NCBI RefSeq assembly: GCF_030325625.1
Contig: NZ_JACAIS010000002.1
Location: 457,913 to 521,912 of the forward strand
From: Sphingobacterium sp. N143
GTDB lineage: Bacteria; Bacteroidota; Bacteroidia; Sphingobacteriales; Sphingobacteriaceae
DNA: 64,000 bases
Direction of reading: 5' to 3'
The first letter of the stretch is position 1. Each line of letters opens with the position of its first letter. The position numbers were made by a program, and so were the translations under genes. Under the pieces are notes generated by a model. It ran no database searches. It saw only the letters and a list, made by a program, of their open reading frames with translations, and had not been told where the DNA came from. Below are positions 17,599 through 27,049 of this stretch, piece after piece.

Positions 17599-18648
17599 AT
17601 GAACAAAGAAGAAAACAAAGACAGAACAAAAGGATTTAACAAAGTTTTAGTTGTGTTTGCTACCATCTTACTCTTGGTGGGGATAGGAATTTTAGTCAAA
17701 CATTTACTATTTACTCATCATTATGTCACCACCAATGATGCCCAAGTCGATCAGTACGTCACCCCAGTTGCCAGCAGGATTTCTGGCTTTGTAAAGGAGG
17801 TAAAATTCGATGAAAACCAATATGTACACCGGGGTGATACTTTACTGATCATAGATGCCAGCGAGTACCAGACCAAGGTGGATATGGCCAATGCTGAACT
17901 GCAAAGCAGTCAGAAAAATGCTGTTGTCATCGCCAAAAGTGCTCATGTTGCAGCCAATGGCATTGCCATCCAAAAGGCACGGTTAGACGCGGCTAAAGTC
18001 AGTGTATGGCAGACAGAACAAGACTACCGAAGATTTAAAAATTTACTTGAGGCAGATGCAGCCACCAGGCAGCAATACGACAACGCCAAAGCTGCTTACG
18101 ATATCTCGCTAGCGCAGCTCAACGCCATGCAGCAGGAGTATAACGCTGCACAGTTGAACAGCAACAAAGAAAAAGCCAATGAACTGCCTGCCAAAGCCAA
18201 TATCAACCTTAAAAAAGCGGCTAAACACAATGCGCAGCTTTTCCTTTCCTATACAGTAGTAACCGCTCCATATGATGGTTTTGTTGGTAAAAGAACTATT
18301 CAGCCGGGACAATATGTAAAAGAAGGACAGACTTTGGTCAACGTGGTCAGCGAAGAAAAATGGATCAATGCAAATTTTAGGGAGACACAGCTTGAAGACC
18401 TGACTGAAGGTAAAGAAGTCCTTATACAGGTTGATGCATTTCCCAAATTAAGGTTCAAGGGTAAAATACACTCTTTCTCCCCGGCCTCTGGATCCAAATT
18501 CTCGGTAATACCACAGGACAACGCAACCGGAAATTTTGTCAAAATAGAACAACGCATTCCGATCAAAATCGTCTTTGCCCCACAACAAGATCTAACAAAA
18601 TTACGTGCAGGCATGAACGTCATCATCCATGCATCGCACCAATCGTAA
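17599..18648 (+). CDS. HlyD-family membrane fusion protein (EmrA-like)
   Basis: This periplasmic adaptor links an inner-membrane pump to an outer-membrane channel. From the ATG at 17599 it has 349 residues. One transmembrane helix lies at about 15-35 (VLVVFATILLLVGIGILVKH), then a barrel-sandwich half-motif (VTPVASRISGFVKEV), an alpha-helical coiled-coil hairpin (about 95-200, Ala/Gln-rich) and the second lipoyl half (TAPYDGFVGKRTIQPGQYV). Upstream in-frame starts exist at 17500 and 17521 (the latter preceded by GGGGAGAA), so the start is uncertain. The MFS pump gene follows after 6 bases. No TolC-type gene is adjacent. Confidence 0.88.
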   Translation: MNKEENKDRTKGFNKVLVVFATILLLVGIGILVKHLLFTHHYVTTNDAQVDQYVTPVASRISGFVKEVKFDENQYVHRGDTLLIIDASEYQTKVDMANAELQSSQKNAVVIAKSAHVAANGIAIQKARLDAAKVSVWQTEQDYRRFKNLLEADAATRQQYDNAKAAYDISLAQLNAMQQEYNAAQLNSNKEKANELPAKANINLKKAAKHNAQLFLSYTVVTAPYDGFVGKRTIQPGQYVKEGQTLVNVVSEEKWINANFRETQLEDLTEGKEVLIQVDAFPKLRFKGKIHSFSPASGSKFSVIPQDNATGNFVKIEQRIPIKIVFAPQQDLTKLRAGMNVIIHASHQS

Positions 18649-18654
18649 TTACAC

Positions 18655-20232
18655 ATGAATCCAAATAAATCTTTATATTATAACTGGGTACCCGAATGGA
18701 TTAAACTTCCCATGATGATTCTGGCCATGTTTCCACATCTCATGCTGATGTCTCTCTTCCATTCCAATACCACATTTACAGCATCCGCATTAGAGATCGA
18801 AGCGGAAGATATACAGTATTTTCTCTCCTTGATGTACGGCGCCATTGTTGTTGCCCTATTAATATTCCAACGGTTGTTCGCATTCTTTAGGGTAAGGACT
18901 TATATCCTGCTGACCTGTTCCCTATCAATCCTGGTACTGCTCGCTATATCAATGACCAGGGATCCCTTTCTCATTGGTATCCTAAGAGTAGTTGAAGGAA
19001 TTTTCTGCGTGCTTGAAGGGGCATGTTTCCTGCCCATGCTGATGATGCAGATTCGGCACACCAAAAATCGCACGATTGCATATTTCTTCCTATATACCTT
19101 TATGCTAACCGGGTCTACCATAACCACTTCACTTTTAAAAGAGAGTATAATGGACTACGGTTGGGAAGATATGATCCATGTCGTGCTGTATTGGCATTTG
19201 ATGGTGATTGCCATCGCGTTGCTATTCTTGAACAACAACCGATTAGGCAAGAAATTTCCACTCTATCAATTGGACCTGGCAAGCTGCCTTTTTCTACTCA
19301 TTTCATTGAGCTGTGCAGCATACGTGTTGATATATGGTCGCAAATACTATTGGTTCGAACACAGCAATATTGTGATCGATTTTGCGCTTTCCCTAATTTT
19401 CGGGGCCCTTTTTGTCATTAAACAGTATATGGTCAAGCGACCATTATTCCATTTCGAGGTTCTGAAGTACAAAAATGTTATTATTGGTGTTATTTTATTT
19501 TTTCTCTTTTATATCATTCGCAGCAGCCTTAACAATGTATATACAGTGATGGCCAATGTCTGGAAATGGCCCTGGCACTATATTATAGATATTCAATATA
19601 TCAATGTCATTGGCACCATGCTGGGCGTTGGCAGCTCAGGAGTACTATTACTTCGGGATGTATCACCTAAATACATATTTGGTTCAGGATTTTTGATCTT
19701 GTCGGCCTCCTGCTTTCTCTTTGTGCCGACCTTCTATCCTGATACCACGAGTTGGACCATAGGGCTGCCCTTATTTATTCAAGGAATCGGACAGGGTTGG
19801 CTTTTTACCCCACTTGTCATCTATATCTTAACCGGAGTAGCGCCACATCACGTCGGCAATGCTGGCTTAATGGGTACCACAGTACGGTTTTGGAGCACCA
19901 ACATTGGTTTCTCACTTGTTCAGAATATCAGCTATTTACTCAACCAAAAACACTTTATTCAGCTCGAACAAACATTGAACAGCAGTGCCGCACAAACAGC
20001 TCACTATTGGAATACATTGCTAGATAAATATACAGGTATACATGGGGATCTATTGGCCAACCAGCTTGCAAGTAAAAGCCTATCGGTGACGGTAAGTCAA
20101 CAAGCTTCCTTAATAAGTAATATGGAGATATTCACTTATCTCGGATTTTTGGGAGTTCTAATTACCGCGCTAATTTTCCTGTTTGGACCGGCCAAAGCGA
20201 TCTTTATGCGGCTCAAAATCCCGCATTTATAA
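18655..20232 (+). CDS. MFS efflux transporter (EmrB/DHA2-like partner of the HlyD protein)
   Basis: The 525-residue inner-membrane protein has about 14 hydrophobic segments, the number typical of the DHA2 drug:H+ antiporter group. One contains the conserved-type stretch RVVEGIFCVLEGACFLP, and GLPLFIQGIGQGWLFTPL is another. Its start lies 6 bases after the stop of the HlyD-type gene, so the two form an EmrAB-like operon, presumably controlled by the divergent AraC regulator. The substrate is not predictable. A shared terminator follows before gltX. Confidence 0.88.
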   Translation: MNPNKSLYYNWVPEWIKLPMMILAMFPHLMLMSLFHSNTTFTASALEIEAEDIQYFLSLMYGAIVVALLIFQRLFAFFRVRTYILLTCSLSILVLLAISMTRDPFLIGILRVVEGIFCVLEGACFLPMLMMQIRHTKNRTIAYFFLYTFMLTGSTITTSLLKESIMDYGWEDMIHVVLYWHLMVIAIALLFLNNNRLGKKFPLYQLDLASCLFLLISLSCAAYVLIYGRKYYWFEHSNIVIDFALSLIFGALFVIKQYMVKRPLFHFEVLKYKNVIIGVILFFLFYIIRSSLNNVYTVMANVWKWPWHYIIDIQYINVIGTMLGVGSSGVLLLRDVSPKYIFGSGFLILSASCFLFVPTFYPDTTSWTIGLPLFIQGIGQGWLFTPLVIYILTGVAPHHVGNAGLMGTTVRFWSTNIGFSLVQNISYLLNQKHFIQLEQTLNSSAAQTAHYWNTLLDKYTGIHGDLLANQLASKSLSVTVSQQASLISNMEIFTYLGFLGVLITALIFLFGPAKAIFMRLKIPHL

Positions 20233-20373
20233 GATATCAGGCAATTAATGTTCAACCTTCGGCAGACAAACATCACCCATATACAGTCAACAAACCTGGG
20301 ACCTCCCCCGTATAATGAGGAAGACAAGTATAAAATAGCGAAGCTCTTGACCGCCAAAGAACAGATACTTTCA

Positions 20374-20417
20374 ATAAAAAAGGTTGTTGACAAACCAATG
20401 CAACAACCCTTTTTTAT
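20374..20417. terminator. Bidirectional intrinsic terminator between the MFS gene and gltX
   Basis: ATAAAAAAGGTTGTTG pairs with CAACAACCCTTTTTTAT with one bulged base and an 11-base loop. A and T runs on the outer sides serve both directions. Confidence 0.75.
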
Positions 20418-20434
20418 GTTATAAAGTATAAAAC

Positions 20435-21955
20435 TTATGCGTTAAATTCCTTCAGTGCTTTTTCGATACGTTCGATCACTTCCTGTTGGCCCAGTAATTC
20501 AACAATTTGAAATACATCTGGACCAAATTTGCCTCCTACAAGCATGATCCGGAATGGCATCATCAATTCCCCCATTTTCATGCCTGAAGTTTGGATAGCA
20601 TCTTTGAAGAAAGGCTCAAGTGCTGAAGCTCGCCAGTCATCAAAACCTTTAAATGATTTCATTATATTTTCGAAGAATGTTGTTTTTTCTGCAGACCATT
20701 TCGGTTTTATGGCATTCAAATCATAGACTTCGGGCTGGATAAAAAAGAATGAAGCTTGTGACCAAAAATCTTCAACAAAAGTTAATCGTTCTTTAACAGC
20801 TTCCACGACCCGGTTCACATACGTTTCTTCAGCTTTTACCTGATGGTGGGCCAGCACTTCATTGATTTGTGGCAATAAAGTGTCGCTTGAAGAGCGTTTG
20901 ATCCATTCATGGTTAAACCATTTTGCTTTTTCAAAATCGAACTTCGCTCCTGCTTTGCTGATCCGGTCCACGCCGAACTTCTGAATCAATTCTTCCAATG
21001 AAAAGAGTTCCTGTTCAGTACCATCATTCCAGCCCAGCACACCCAACATATTGACAAAGGCTTCAGGCAAAAAGCCCATTTCACGAAATCCTTTTGTTGT
21101 ATCTCCCGATTTAGCATCTGTCCAATTCATGGCATAGACCGGAAATCCCAATCGATCCCCATCACGTTTGCTTAATTTTCCATTTCCGTCAGGTTTTAAA
21201 ATCAACGGCAAATGTGCCCACATGGGCATGCTATTTTCCCAGCCGAGATATTCCCATAACAGAATATGTATTGGTGCTGAAGGCAGCCATTCCTCACCAC
21301 GGAAAACATGCGATATCTCCATGGCTTTATCATCCACCACCACTGCCAGGTGATAAGTTGGCATCCCATCAGCTTTAAGCAATACCTTGTCGTCCACCAA
21401 ATTCGTATCGAAAGCGACTTTTCCACGTATCATATCCGTGAATGTTACTGTTTCATCTGTAGGAATTTTTATGCGGATGGTATGTGGAGTCCCAGCCTCC
21501 AAAAGTTGTTGAGTTTCGGTTTCAGTAAGGCTCAGCGAATTACGCAGCGTAAGCCTATTCTCATGGCTATAACGGAAATTAGGTTGTAATCTGCGTTGTT
21601 CTTCCAATTCCGCTGCTGTATCGAATGCATAATAGGCATATCCATCCCGAATAAGCTGTTCAGCATATTGACGGTAAGATGGTTTTCTTTCACTTTGACG
21701 GTAAGGCCCGTATTCTCCACCTTTTAAAGGACTTTCATCAGGTGTCAAACCACACCAAGTCAAACATTCGTTAATATATTCTTCCGCTCCCGGTACGAAA
21801 CGGGTTTGATCCGTATCCTCAACGCGTAAAATAAAATCTCCCTGATGCTGACGTGCATAGAGAAAATTAAACAAAGCTGTACGCACACCTCCGAGGTGAA
21901 GACCGCCGGTAGGGCTCGGTGCAAAACGTACTCTTACTCTTCTTTCTGAACTCAT
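20435..21955 (-). CDS. gltX: Glutamyl-tRNA synthetase
   Basis: This class I synthetase charges tRNA-Glu. The HIGH-like motif is PSPTGGLHLGGVRTAL near residue 15, and the KMSKS-like motif is KLSKRDGD near 260. Length (506 residues) is normal. It is a single gene with a candidate -7 box (TAATTTTG) at 21960-21967, only 5 bases before the start codon. The mRNA could therefore be leaderless or nearly so, unless another promoter is used. Confidence 0.96.
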   Translation of the reverse strand: MSSERRVRVRFAPSPTGGLHLGGVRTALFNFLYARQHQGDFILRVEDTDQTRFVPGAEEYINECLTWCGLTPDESPLKGGEYGPYRQSERKPSYRQYAEQLIRDGYAYYAFDTAAELEEQRRLQPNFRYSHENRLTLRNSLSLTETETQQLLEAGTPHTIRIKIPTDETVTFTDMIRGKVAFDTNLVDDKVLLKADGMPTYHLAVVVDDKAMEISHVFRGEEWLPSAPIHILLWEYLGWENSMPMWAHLPLILKPDGNGKLSKRDGDRLGFPVYAMNWTDAKSGDTTKGFREMGFLPEAFVNMLGVLGWNDGTEQELFSLEELIQKFGVDRISKAGAKFDFEKAKWFNHEWIKRSSSDTLLPQINEVLAHHQVKAEETYVNRVVEAVKERLTFVEDFWSQASFFFIQPEVYDLNAIKPKWSAEKTTFFENIMKSFKGFDDWRASALEPFFKDAIQTSGMKMGELMMPFRIMLVGGKFGPDVFQIVELLGQQEVIERIEKALKEFNA

Positions 21956-21959
21956 GTCG

Positions 21960-21967
21960 CAAAATTA
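21960..21967 (-). promoter_or_regulatory. Candidate -7 box of gltX, implying a leaderless message
   Basis: TAATTTTG on the minus strand matches TAnnTTTG exactly but ends 5 bases from the ATG. The -33 region is weak, so this could be chance. Confidence 0.25.
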
Positions 21968-22074
21968 CCACAAAATTTTGATTTGGGCAGTAGTATAGAC
22001 TCCAAGGTGAAATAAAAGTGCAGAAAACAGACATTTATTCAGTAATTTGCAATTGAGTACACTAATACGGAATC

Positions 22075-23304
22075 ATGAAACCCTATCAGATAAGCCAACA
22101 ACGCTGGAAATTTATCTTGCTCATCTTTGCTGCTATCATTGCAGTGGCATCTTTGGTTTACACCAATTATCTTGTTCGGAACCTGGCCTATGCCGAGCGG
22201 TCGAAGGCAGAAGTTTGGGCTATGAGTACCAAAAATATCATGACCATGCCGGATGTCGATGATGAATTTATTACCTTTATATATGCTGTACGCGACAGTT
22301 TAAATCTGCCTGCAATTATCACCGACGACCAGGGGGAGATTATTTTTTGGCGCAACCTGGATTCCACAAAGACGAACATCAAGTCCGCAGACAATGATAG
22401 TGTTACAAAACACCTGGATTATGATCCCGATTATTTTCAGAAACAACTGGCCTTTATGAAAAAAAGCCATCCCCCTATTACATTGGAATTAGGGAATGGT
22501 CAGAAATGGCACGTCTACTACAAGGACTCCTGGTTTTTGCAACAGCTTCGTGTTTTTCCCTACGTACAGTTATCGCTTATCGCACTTTTCCTGATCATTG
22601 CTTATACTGTTTTCAACTCCATACGAAGATCCGAACAAAATCTGGTCTGGGTAGGTTTGACAAAAGAGGCAGCCCATCAGCTGGGCACCCCCATATCTTC
22701 TTTAATGGGTTGGCTAGAGCTTATTCGGATCAAATTTGACGCTGAAGAAGATGACACATTAAATGAAATGGAAAATGATATAAAGAGACTGGAGATTGTT
22801 GCCGACCGCTTTTCAAAGATCGGCTCAACGCCGGTATTGACTCCCCATAATTTATACGATGTCATAAAAAATTATATGGATTACTTCCGTATCCGGACCA
22901 GCAATAAAATTATATTCGAATTAAAGGGTGCCCCCCATATTGAGGCTAAACTCAATATCCCCCTATTTGATTGGATTATTGAAAATTTATTAAAAAATGG
23001 CGTAAATGCGATTGGTGCAGAAGGAAAGATAACTGTTAATATTTCAGAAAATATTGCGAAAGAAGAAATTTTTGTAGACATTAGTGATACGGGCAAAGGA
23101 ATTCCGAGGTCTAATTTTGACTCTATCTTCCAGCCTGGTTTTACGACAAGGAAAAGAGGTTGGGGACTTGGCCTTAGTCTAACCAAAAGAATGGTACAAT
23201 ATCATCAAGGACAAATTTTTGTTAAAGAGTCTGAAATAGGTAAAGGAACAACAATTCGAATAATCTTAAAAAGCAACTTAAAATATGAAGCCACTCAAAT
23301 CTGA
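22075..23304 (+). CDS. Orphan sensor histidine kinase
   Basis: The 409-residue membrane kinase has two transmembrane helices (about 13-31 and 163-181) enclosing a periplasmic sensing domain of about 130 residues. The H-box EAAHQLGTPISSL has phospho-acceptor His201. The ATPase domain has an N-box near 303-308, the G1 box DTGKGIP near 338 and the G2 box GWGLGLSLT near 362. No response regulator lies nearby, so the partner must be encoded elsewhere. The gene overlaps the next one (DinB) by 20 bases, suggesting a three-gene operon with the hotdog gene. Confidence 0.92.
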   Translation: MKPYQISQQRWKFILLIFAAIIAVASLVYTNYLVRNLAYAERSKAEVWAMSTKNIMTMPDVDDEFITFIYAVRDSLNLPAIITDDQGEIIFWRNLDSTKTNIKSADNDSVTKHLDYDPDYFQKQLAFMKKSHPPITLELGNGQKWHVYYKDSWFLQQLRVFPYVQLSLIALFLIIAYTVFNSIRRSEQNLVWVGLTKEAAHQLGTPISSLMGWLELIRIKFDAEEDDTLNEMENDIKRLEIVADRFSKIGSTPVLTPHNLYDVIKNYMDYFRIRTSNKIIFELKGAPHIEAKLNIPLFDWIIENLLKNGVNAIGAEGKITVNISENIAKEEIFVDISDTGKGIPRSNFDSIFQPGFTTRKRGWGLGLSLTKRMVQYHQGQIFVKESEIGKGTTIRIILKSNLKYEATQI

Positions 23305-23833
23305 CGAATATCCGGCAGTCTATGCACCCTACATCGAGACTGTAGTCGATAACGTGTTTGATGCATTAGAAGAACAAACCCTCTCCTTTCCAGCATTCTT
23401 GGATACTATCCCGGAGGAAAGAGGCAATTTCAAATACGCCGAGGACAAATGGACTATCAAAGAAGTCGTCGGTCATGTCATTGATAATGAGCGTATCATG
23501 GCCTATCGAGCATTACGTTTTTCACGCAACGACCTGAAAGAGCTGGCAGGATATGATCAAGATTATCTCATTCAGTACAGTCGTTACAATGATCGCACGT
23601 TAGAGAGCCTAAGCAAAGAATTCACTTACCTGCGCAAGGCAAATATGATGCTTTTCAGAAGTTTTAATGATGCCGAACTAGAGCGAAAGGGCATGGCTTC
23701 CGAACGCCTGACGAGTGTCAAAGCCTTATTATATGTTATCGCTGGACATCTCAATCACCACCGCATCATCATTCAAGAACGTTATTTAAATTCAGACGAT
23801 GTCAAAAATTTGGTTTCAGCCTTACAACATTGA
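23285..23833 (+). CDS. DinB-like protein
   Basis: The 182-residue soluble protein has the four-helix DinB/YfiT arrangement. Possible metal-ligand histidines are in KEVVGHVIDNERI (about residue 61) and GHLNHHRIIIQERYL (about 158-162). DinB family members include metal-dependent thiol transferases and damage-induced proteins; the specific reaction here is unknown. It overlaps the histidine kinase gene by 20 bases upstream and the thioesterase gene by 35 bases downstream, so all three are probably translated in a coupled way. Confidence 0.85.
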   Translation: MKPLKSDEYPAVYAPYIETVVDNVFDALEEQTLSFPAFLDTIPEERGNFKYAEDKWTIKEVVGHVIDNERIMAYRALRFSRNDLKELAGYDQDYLIQYSRYNDRTLESLSKEFTYLRKANMMLFRSFNDAELERKGMASERLTSVKALLYVIAGHLNHHRIIIQERYLNSDDVKNLVSALQH

Positions 23834-24224
23834 GCAGATCAATGTCTTCTTCGACAAATACCTATCGGGTTTATTGGAGATACGGGCTACTGAAATTGAT
23901 GAAAACACCATCACAGCCACCATGCCTGTCACCGACAATGTTAAACAACCTCATGGTATATTACATGGTGGTGCATCCGTCGTTCTCGCAGAATCATTGG
24001 GCAGTATCGCCTCCAATTTAGTGGTTGATCCCGAAAGATATCGAGGCGTAGGACTTGAGGTAAATGCCAACCACATACGTCCCGTCAGCAGCGGAATTAT
24101 TACGGCGAAATGTAGCCCCATACATATCGGTCGGTCAACACATATATGGGAAATAAAAATGTATGATCGTTTCAATAAATTGAATTGCATATCGCGACTG
24201 ACAGTCGCGATTGTCCCAAAATAG
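23799..24224 (+). CDS. Hotdog-fold thioesterase (PaaI/MenI-like)
   Basis: The 141-residue protein has the hotdog signature HGILHGGASVVLAESLGSIAS, with the HGG turn and the catalytic Glu, matching PaaI/YdiI enzymes. The family hydrolyses acyl-CoA thioesters such as 1,4-dihydroxy-2-naphthoyl-CoA in menaquinone synthesis; the substrate here is unproven and no men gene is adjacent. The start at 23799 overlaps the DinB gene by 35 bases; no later in-frame ATG fits the fold. A terminator follows at 24296-24332. Confidence 0.85.
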   Translation: MSKIWFQPYNIEQINVFFDKYLSGLLEIRATEIDENTITATMPVTDNVKQPHGILHGGASVVLAESLGSIASNLVVDPERYRGVGLEVNANHIRPVSSGIITAKCSPIHIGRSTHIWEIKMYDRFNKLNCISRLTVAIVPK

Positions 24225-24295
24225 GAGATAGCACCTGAGTTGCTAACTCGACTTATCAGAACTCAACAATTTGAAATCAACTATATTTACAGAAG

Positions 24296-24332
24296 AAGAA
24301 GAGTAAATTTCACAATTTATTCTTCTTTTTTT
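24296..24332 (+). terminator. Intrinsic terminator of the histidine kinase-DinB-thioesterase operon
   Basis: AAGAAGAGTAAATT (24296-24309) pairs with AATTTATTCTTCTT (24314-24327) through one G-T pair, followed by a T run. Of the 300-base gap before the sugar transporter gene, only this and a weak promoter are recognisable. Confidence 0.8.
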
Positions 24333-24376
24333 TGCCAATTAATTATCAAAATACCATAAAAATAACCCTTTATTTA

Positions 24377-24408
24377 TTTCCAATTTTCAAGAAAATTAAG
24401 TAGTCTTG
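24377..24408 (+). promoter_or_regulatory. Candidate promoter of the sugar transporter gene
   Basis: TTTC (24377-24380), 20 bases, TAGTCTTG (24401-24408). Each box has one mismatch but the 20-base spacing is the one repeated elsewhere in the window. The leader would be about 110 bases. Confidence 0.35.
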
Positions 24409-24524
24409 TAGGATGGATATTTTAAAAATCGGTAAAAATGAAGCGCAATCGTTTGTTTATCCCTTCTTCTTATCGGTTCATCAATCCATGAACGATAACT
24501 TAACTAAATATAATAAAACAAAAC

Positions 24525-25817
24525 ATGACCACTAATCCTAACGTTGGTAAAACAGCTTTTCGCCCTATGGCCATCTGCTGTGGATTATTTTTTATCCTCG
24601 GTTTTATTACCTGGGCAAACGGGACATTAATTCCATTCTTAAAGATCGCTTGTAACCTAGAAACAGATTTACAGGCTTTTTTTGTAACTTTTGCTTCTTA
24701 CATTGCTTATTTTTTCTTAGCACTTCCTAGCTCTGTTATTATTAAAAAAATCGGTTTTCAAAATGGTTTGGTTGTCAGTCTAGTGATATTAGGTTTAGGT
24801 TCACTGATCTTCATTCCTGCAGCTGATAGCAGAAGTTATGCCTTATTCTTAACAGGGATTTTTATCCAGGGCTCTGGAATGGCTTTACTACAAACGGCCG
24901 TAAACCCCTATTTAAGTATCATCGGTCCTATAGACAGTGCTGCACAACGTATTTCCATTGCTGGTTTTTTCAATAAATCCGCAGGGATCATCGTTCCTAT
25001 ATTATTTGGAACACTCTTTTTGAAGGATGCCCAAAAAGTAACTGAAAAATTAGAGGCTACCACGGACCTTGTGCAGAAGAATGCAATTTTAGACGACCTT
25101 CTTCAACGTGTACATACACCATACATCTCACTTGCAGTCATTTTTGTCGCTTTTGCCATCTTCCTAAAATTCACCCACCTTCCTGAGGTTGATGTCGATG
25201 CGGAAGAGGAAAGCAGCGAAGAAAATGGAAATGCCGTAACTAAAAAAAGTTCCATTTTCCAATTCCCACATCTATTTTTGGGATCGCTGGCAATTTTCTT
25301 CTGTGTTGCTGTTGAGGTAATGGCAGGCGATATTATTGGCGTCTATGCCCGTGAATTAAAAGTAGATCCCTTCTTCACGACCTATGCAACAGCCTTTACA
25401 TTGTCATGTATGTTAATTGGTTATATTATAGGTATTATCTCCATTCCAAAATTTGTATCGCAACAAATGGCACTGCGCATCTGTACCATCATTGGAATTA
25501 CTTTTACGCTGATATCTGTTTTCACGACAGGTACCACATCCTTCGTATTTGTTGCCTTACTCGGAATTGCAAACTCCTTGATGTGGCCTGCCATCTTCCC
25601 ACTAGGAATCAAAGGTCTTGGCAAATTCACCAAAACAGGATCTGCCATTATGATCATGGGTATCGCAGGGGGAGCAATCTGGCCACTGGTATACGGTTAT
25701 CTTAAGGATCACCTACATATCGATTTTCAACATGCATTCTTATATGCGATGATTCCAGGGTATTTATACATCATGTATTTTTCAATAGCTGGTCATAAAG
25801 TTGGGAAAAAGAATTAA
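24525..25817 (+). CDS. Sugar MFS transporter (FucP/GluP family)
   Basis: The 430-residue inner-membrane protein has about 12 hydrophobic segments and family-typical stretches: LGFITWANGTLIPFLK near the N terminus, GMALLQTAVNPYLS, and MWPAIFPLGIKGLGKFTK. The FucP/GluP group imports fucose, glucose, galactose or similar sugars by proton symport. The exact sugar cannot be told, and no catabolic enzyme is adjacent. It is monocistronic between two terminators. Confidence 0.88.
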   Translation: MTTNPNVGKTAFRPMAICCGLFFILGFITWANGTLIPFLKIACNLETDLQAFFVTFASYIAYFFLALPSSVIIKKIGFQNGLVVSLVILGLGSLIFIPAADSRSYALFLTGIFIQGSGMALLQTAVNPYLSIIGPIDSAAQRISIAGFFNKSAGIIVPILFGTLFLKDAQKVTEKLEATTDLVQKNAILDDLLQRVHTPYISLAVIFVAFAIFLKFTHLPEVDVDAEEESSEENGNAVTKKSSIFQFPHLFLGSLAIFFCVAVEVMAGDIIGVYARELKVDPFFTTYATAFTLSCMLIGYIIGIISIPKFVSQQMALRICTIIGITFTLISVFTTGTTSFVFVALLGIANSLMWPAIFPLGIKGLGKFTKTGSAIMIMGIAGGAIWPLVYGYLKDHLHIDFQHAFLYAMIPGYLYIMYFSIAGHKVGKKN

Positions 25818-25841
25818 ATCAATCCTACTATTAATAAATAG

Positions 25842-25872
25842 AAAGGGCATCTAAAAAAAATAGATGCCCTTT
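25842..25872 (+). terminator. Intrinsic terminator of the sugar transporter gene
   Basis: AAAGGGCATCTA (25842-25853), a seven-A loop, TAGATGCCCTTT (25861-25872), then more T residues. The repeat is perfect. Confidence 0.88.
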
Positions 25873-26142
25873 TTTCTTAAATTCTTATTATTTTTAGGAG
25901 ATGAGATTTAATCTCAAAAGGATCATATCATCAAGATATCCAGAAATCAATACTGCAACGACCTACTGTTCGTTTGAACAGCCGACAGCATCGTGGTCTT
26001 GACTTAAATGGGATGGTGATTTGAGAACATATTATGAACAAAACACTGTTTTTATGAAACGCACATGGTCTTTCGACATGTGCGCTAGAGCAGCTGAAGA
26101 TAGTAGAAACACCCCAAAAGGAAAAAATAACACGAATAAATA
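25873..26142. other. Intergenic region upstream of the DUF2911 gene, with a leader inverted repeat
   Basis: No coding region is supported here. CGCACATG (26060-26067) and CATGTGCG (26077-26084) form an 8-base inverted repeat around nine bases, about 60 bases before the DUF2911 start codon and without a T run. A shorter one, GAGATT/AATCTC, lies near 25900. Either may be a regulatory structure; function unknown. Confidence 0.35.
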
Positions 26143-26997
26143 ATGACTCAAATGAAAAAGAAGTTCTTTTCGATTGCCTTTGCAGCAGCCTTAATGTTTA
26201 CTGCAACAGAATCCTTTGCACAGCTAAAGCTCCCTGCTGCAAGTAGTGCGCAGACCATTACACAAGGTTTAGGGATTGAAAACATCACCCTTAACTATAG
26301 TAGACCAAGCATGAACGGTCGAAAGATATTTGGAGACCTTGTCCCTTACAATGAAGTTTGGCGTACGGGAGCCAATACCAATACGACATTAACTTTTGAA
26401 GGTGATGTCACTTTAAATGGCCATCAGCTTGCCGCGGGTACATATGCGCTATTCACCATTCCCAACAAATCTGAATGGACAATTATTATCAGCAAGAATA
26501 CCAAACAATGGGGTGCTTATGCTTATAATCAAGCAGAAGATGCCTTGCGCTTTAATGTAAAACCGCAAAATCTAAGCAGTCCCGTTGAAACATTTACAGT
26601 ATCCTTTGATAATGTCACGACTACAGATGCAGTGCTCAACCTTTCCTGGGAAAAAACAGCCGTGAAAATTGACCTTAAGGTCAATCAGCAAGCCAAAATA
26701 TTAGCCTCTATCGATGAAGCTATGAAAGGTGAGAAAAAACCATATTTTGCTGCTGCTCAATACTACTTCAACAACAATTTAGATCTCAATAAAGCATTGA
26801 CATGGTTTGATGAAGCCGCCAAAGCACAGCCAAAGGCTGCCCATGTATTGTACTGGAAAGCAAAAGCGCAATTAAAAGCTGGAGATAAAAATGGTGCGAT
26901 CGCAACAGCAACCAAGGGAGTTGAGGTTGCCACTGAAGGGAAAAATACGGAATATATTAAATTGAATACCCAAGTCATCAATGCTGCAAAAAAATAG
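26143..26997 (+). CDS. Exported DUF2911 protein with a TPR-like C-terminal region
   Basis: The 284-residue protein has a signal peptide (about 1-27, ending SFAQ), a DUF2911 domain (about 30-170; VWRTGANTNTTLTFEGDV and AGTYALFTIP), and an Ala/Lys-rich helical C-terminal part resembling tetratricopeptide repeats. DUF2911 is widespread in exported Bacteroidota proteins and has no established function. A start at 26152 is equally possible. It is monocistronic and convergent with cdaA. Confidence 0.85.
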   Translation: MTQMKKKFFSIAFAAALMFTATESFAQLKLPAASSAQTITQGLGIENITLNYSRPSMNGRKIFGDLVPYNEVWRTGANTNTTLTFEGDVTLNGHQLAAGTYALFTIPNKSEWTIIISKNTKQWGAYAYNQAEDALRFNVKPQNLSSPVETFTVSFDNVTTTDAVLNLSWEKTAVKIDLKVNQQAKILASIDEAMKGEKKPYFAAAQYYFNNNLDLNKALTWFDEAAKAQPKAAHVLYWKAKAQLKAGDKNGAIATATKGVEVATEGKNTEYIKLNTQVINAAKK

Positions 26998-27008
26998 CAC
27001 ATTGATTG

Positions 27009-27049
27009 TATAAAAAAGGGCGGTTCCCATAGAATCGCCCTTTTTTATA
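27009..27049. terminator. Bidirectional intrinsic terminator between the DUF2911 gene and cdaA
   Basis: TATAAAAAAGGGCG (27009-27022) and CGCCCTTTTTTATA (27036-27049) form a perfect 14-base inverted repeat. The right arm contains the cdaA stop codon. Confidence 0.88.
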
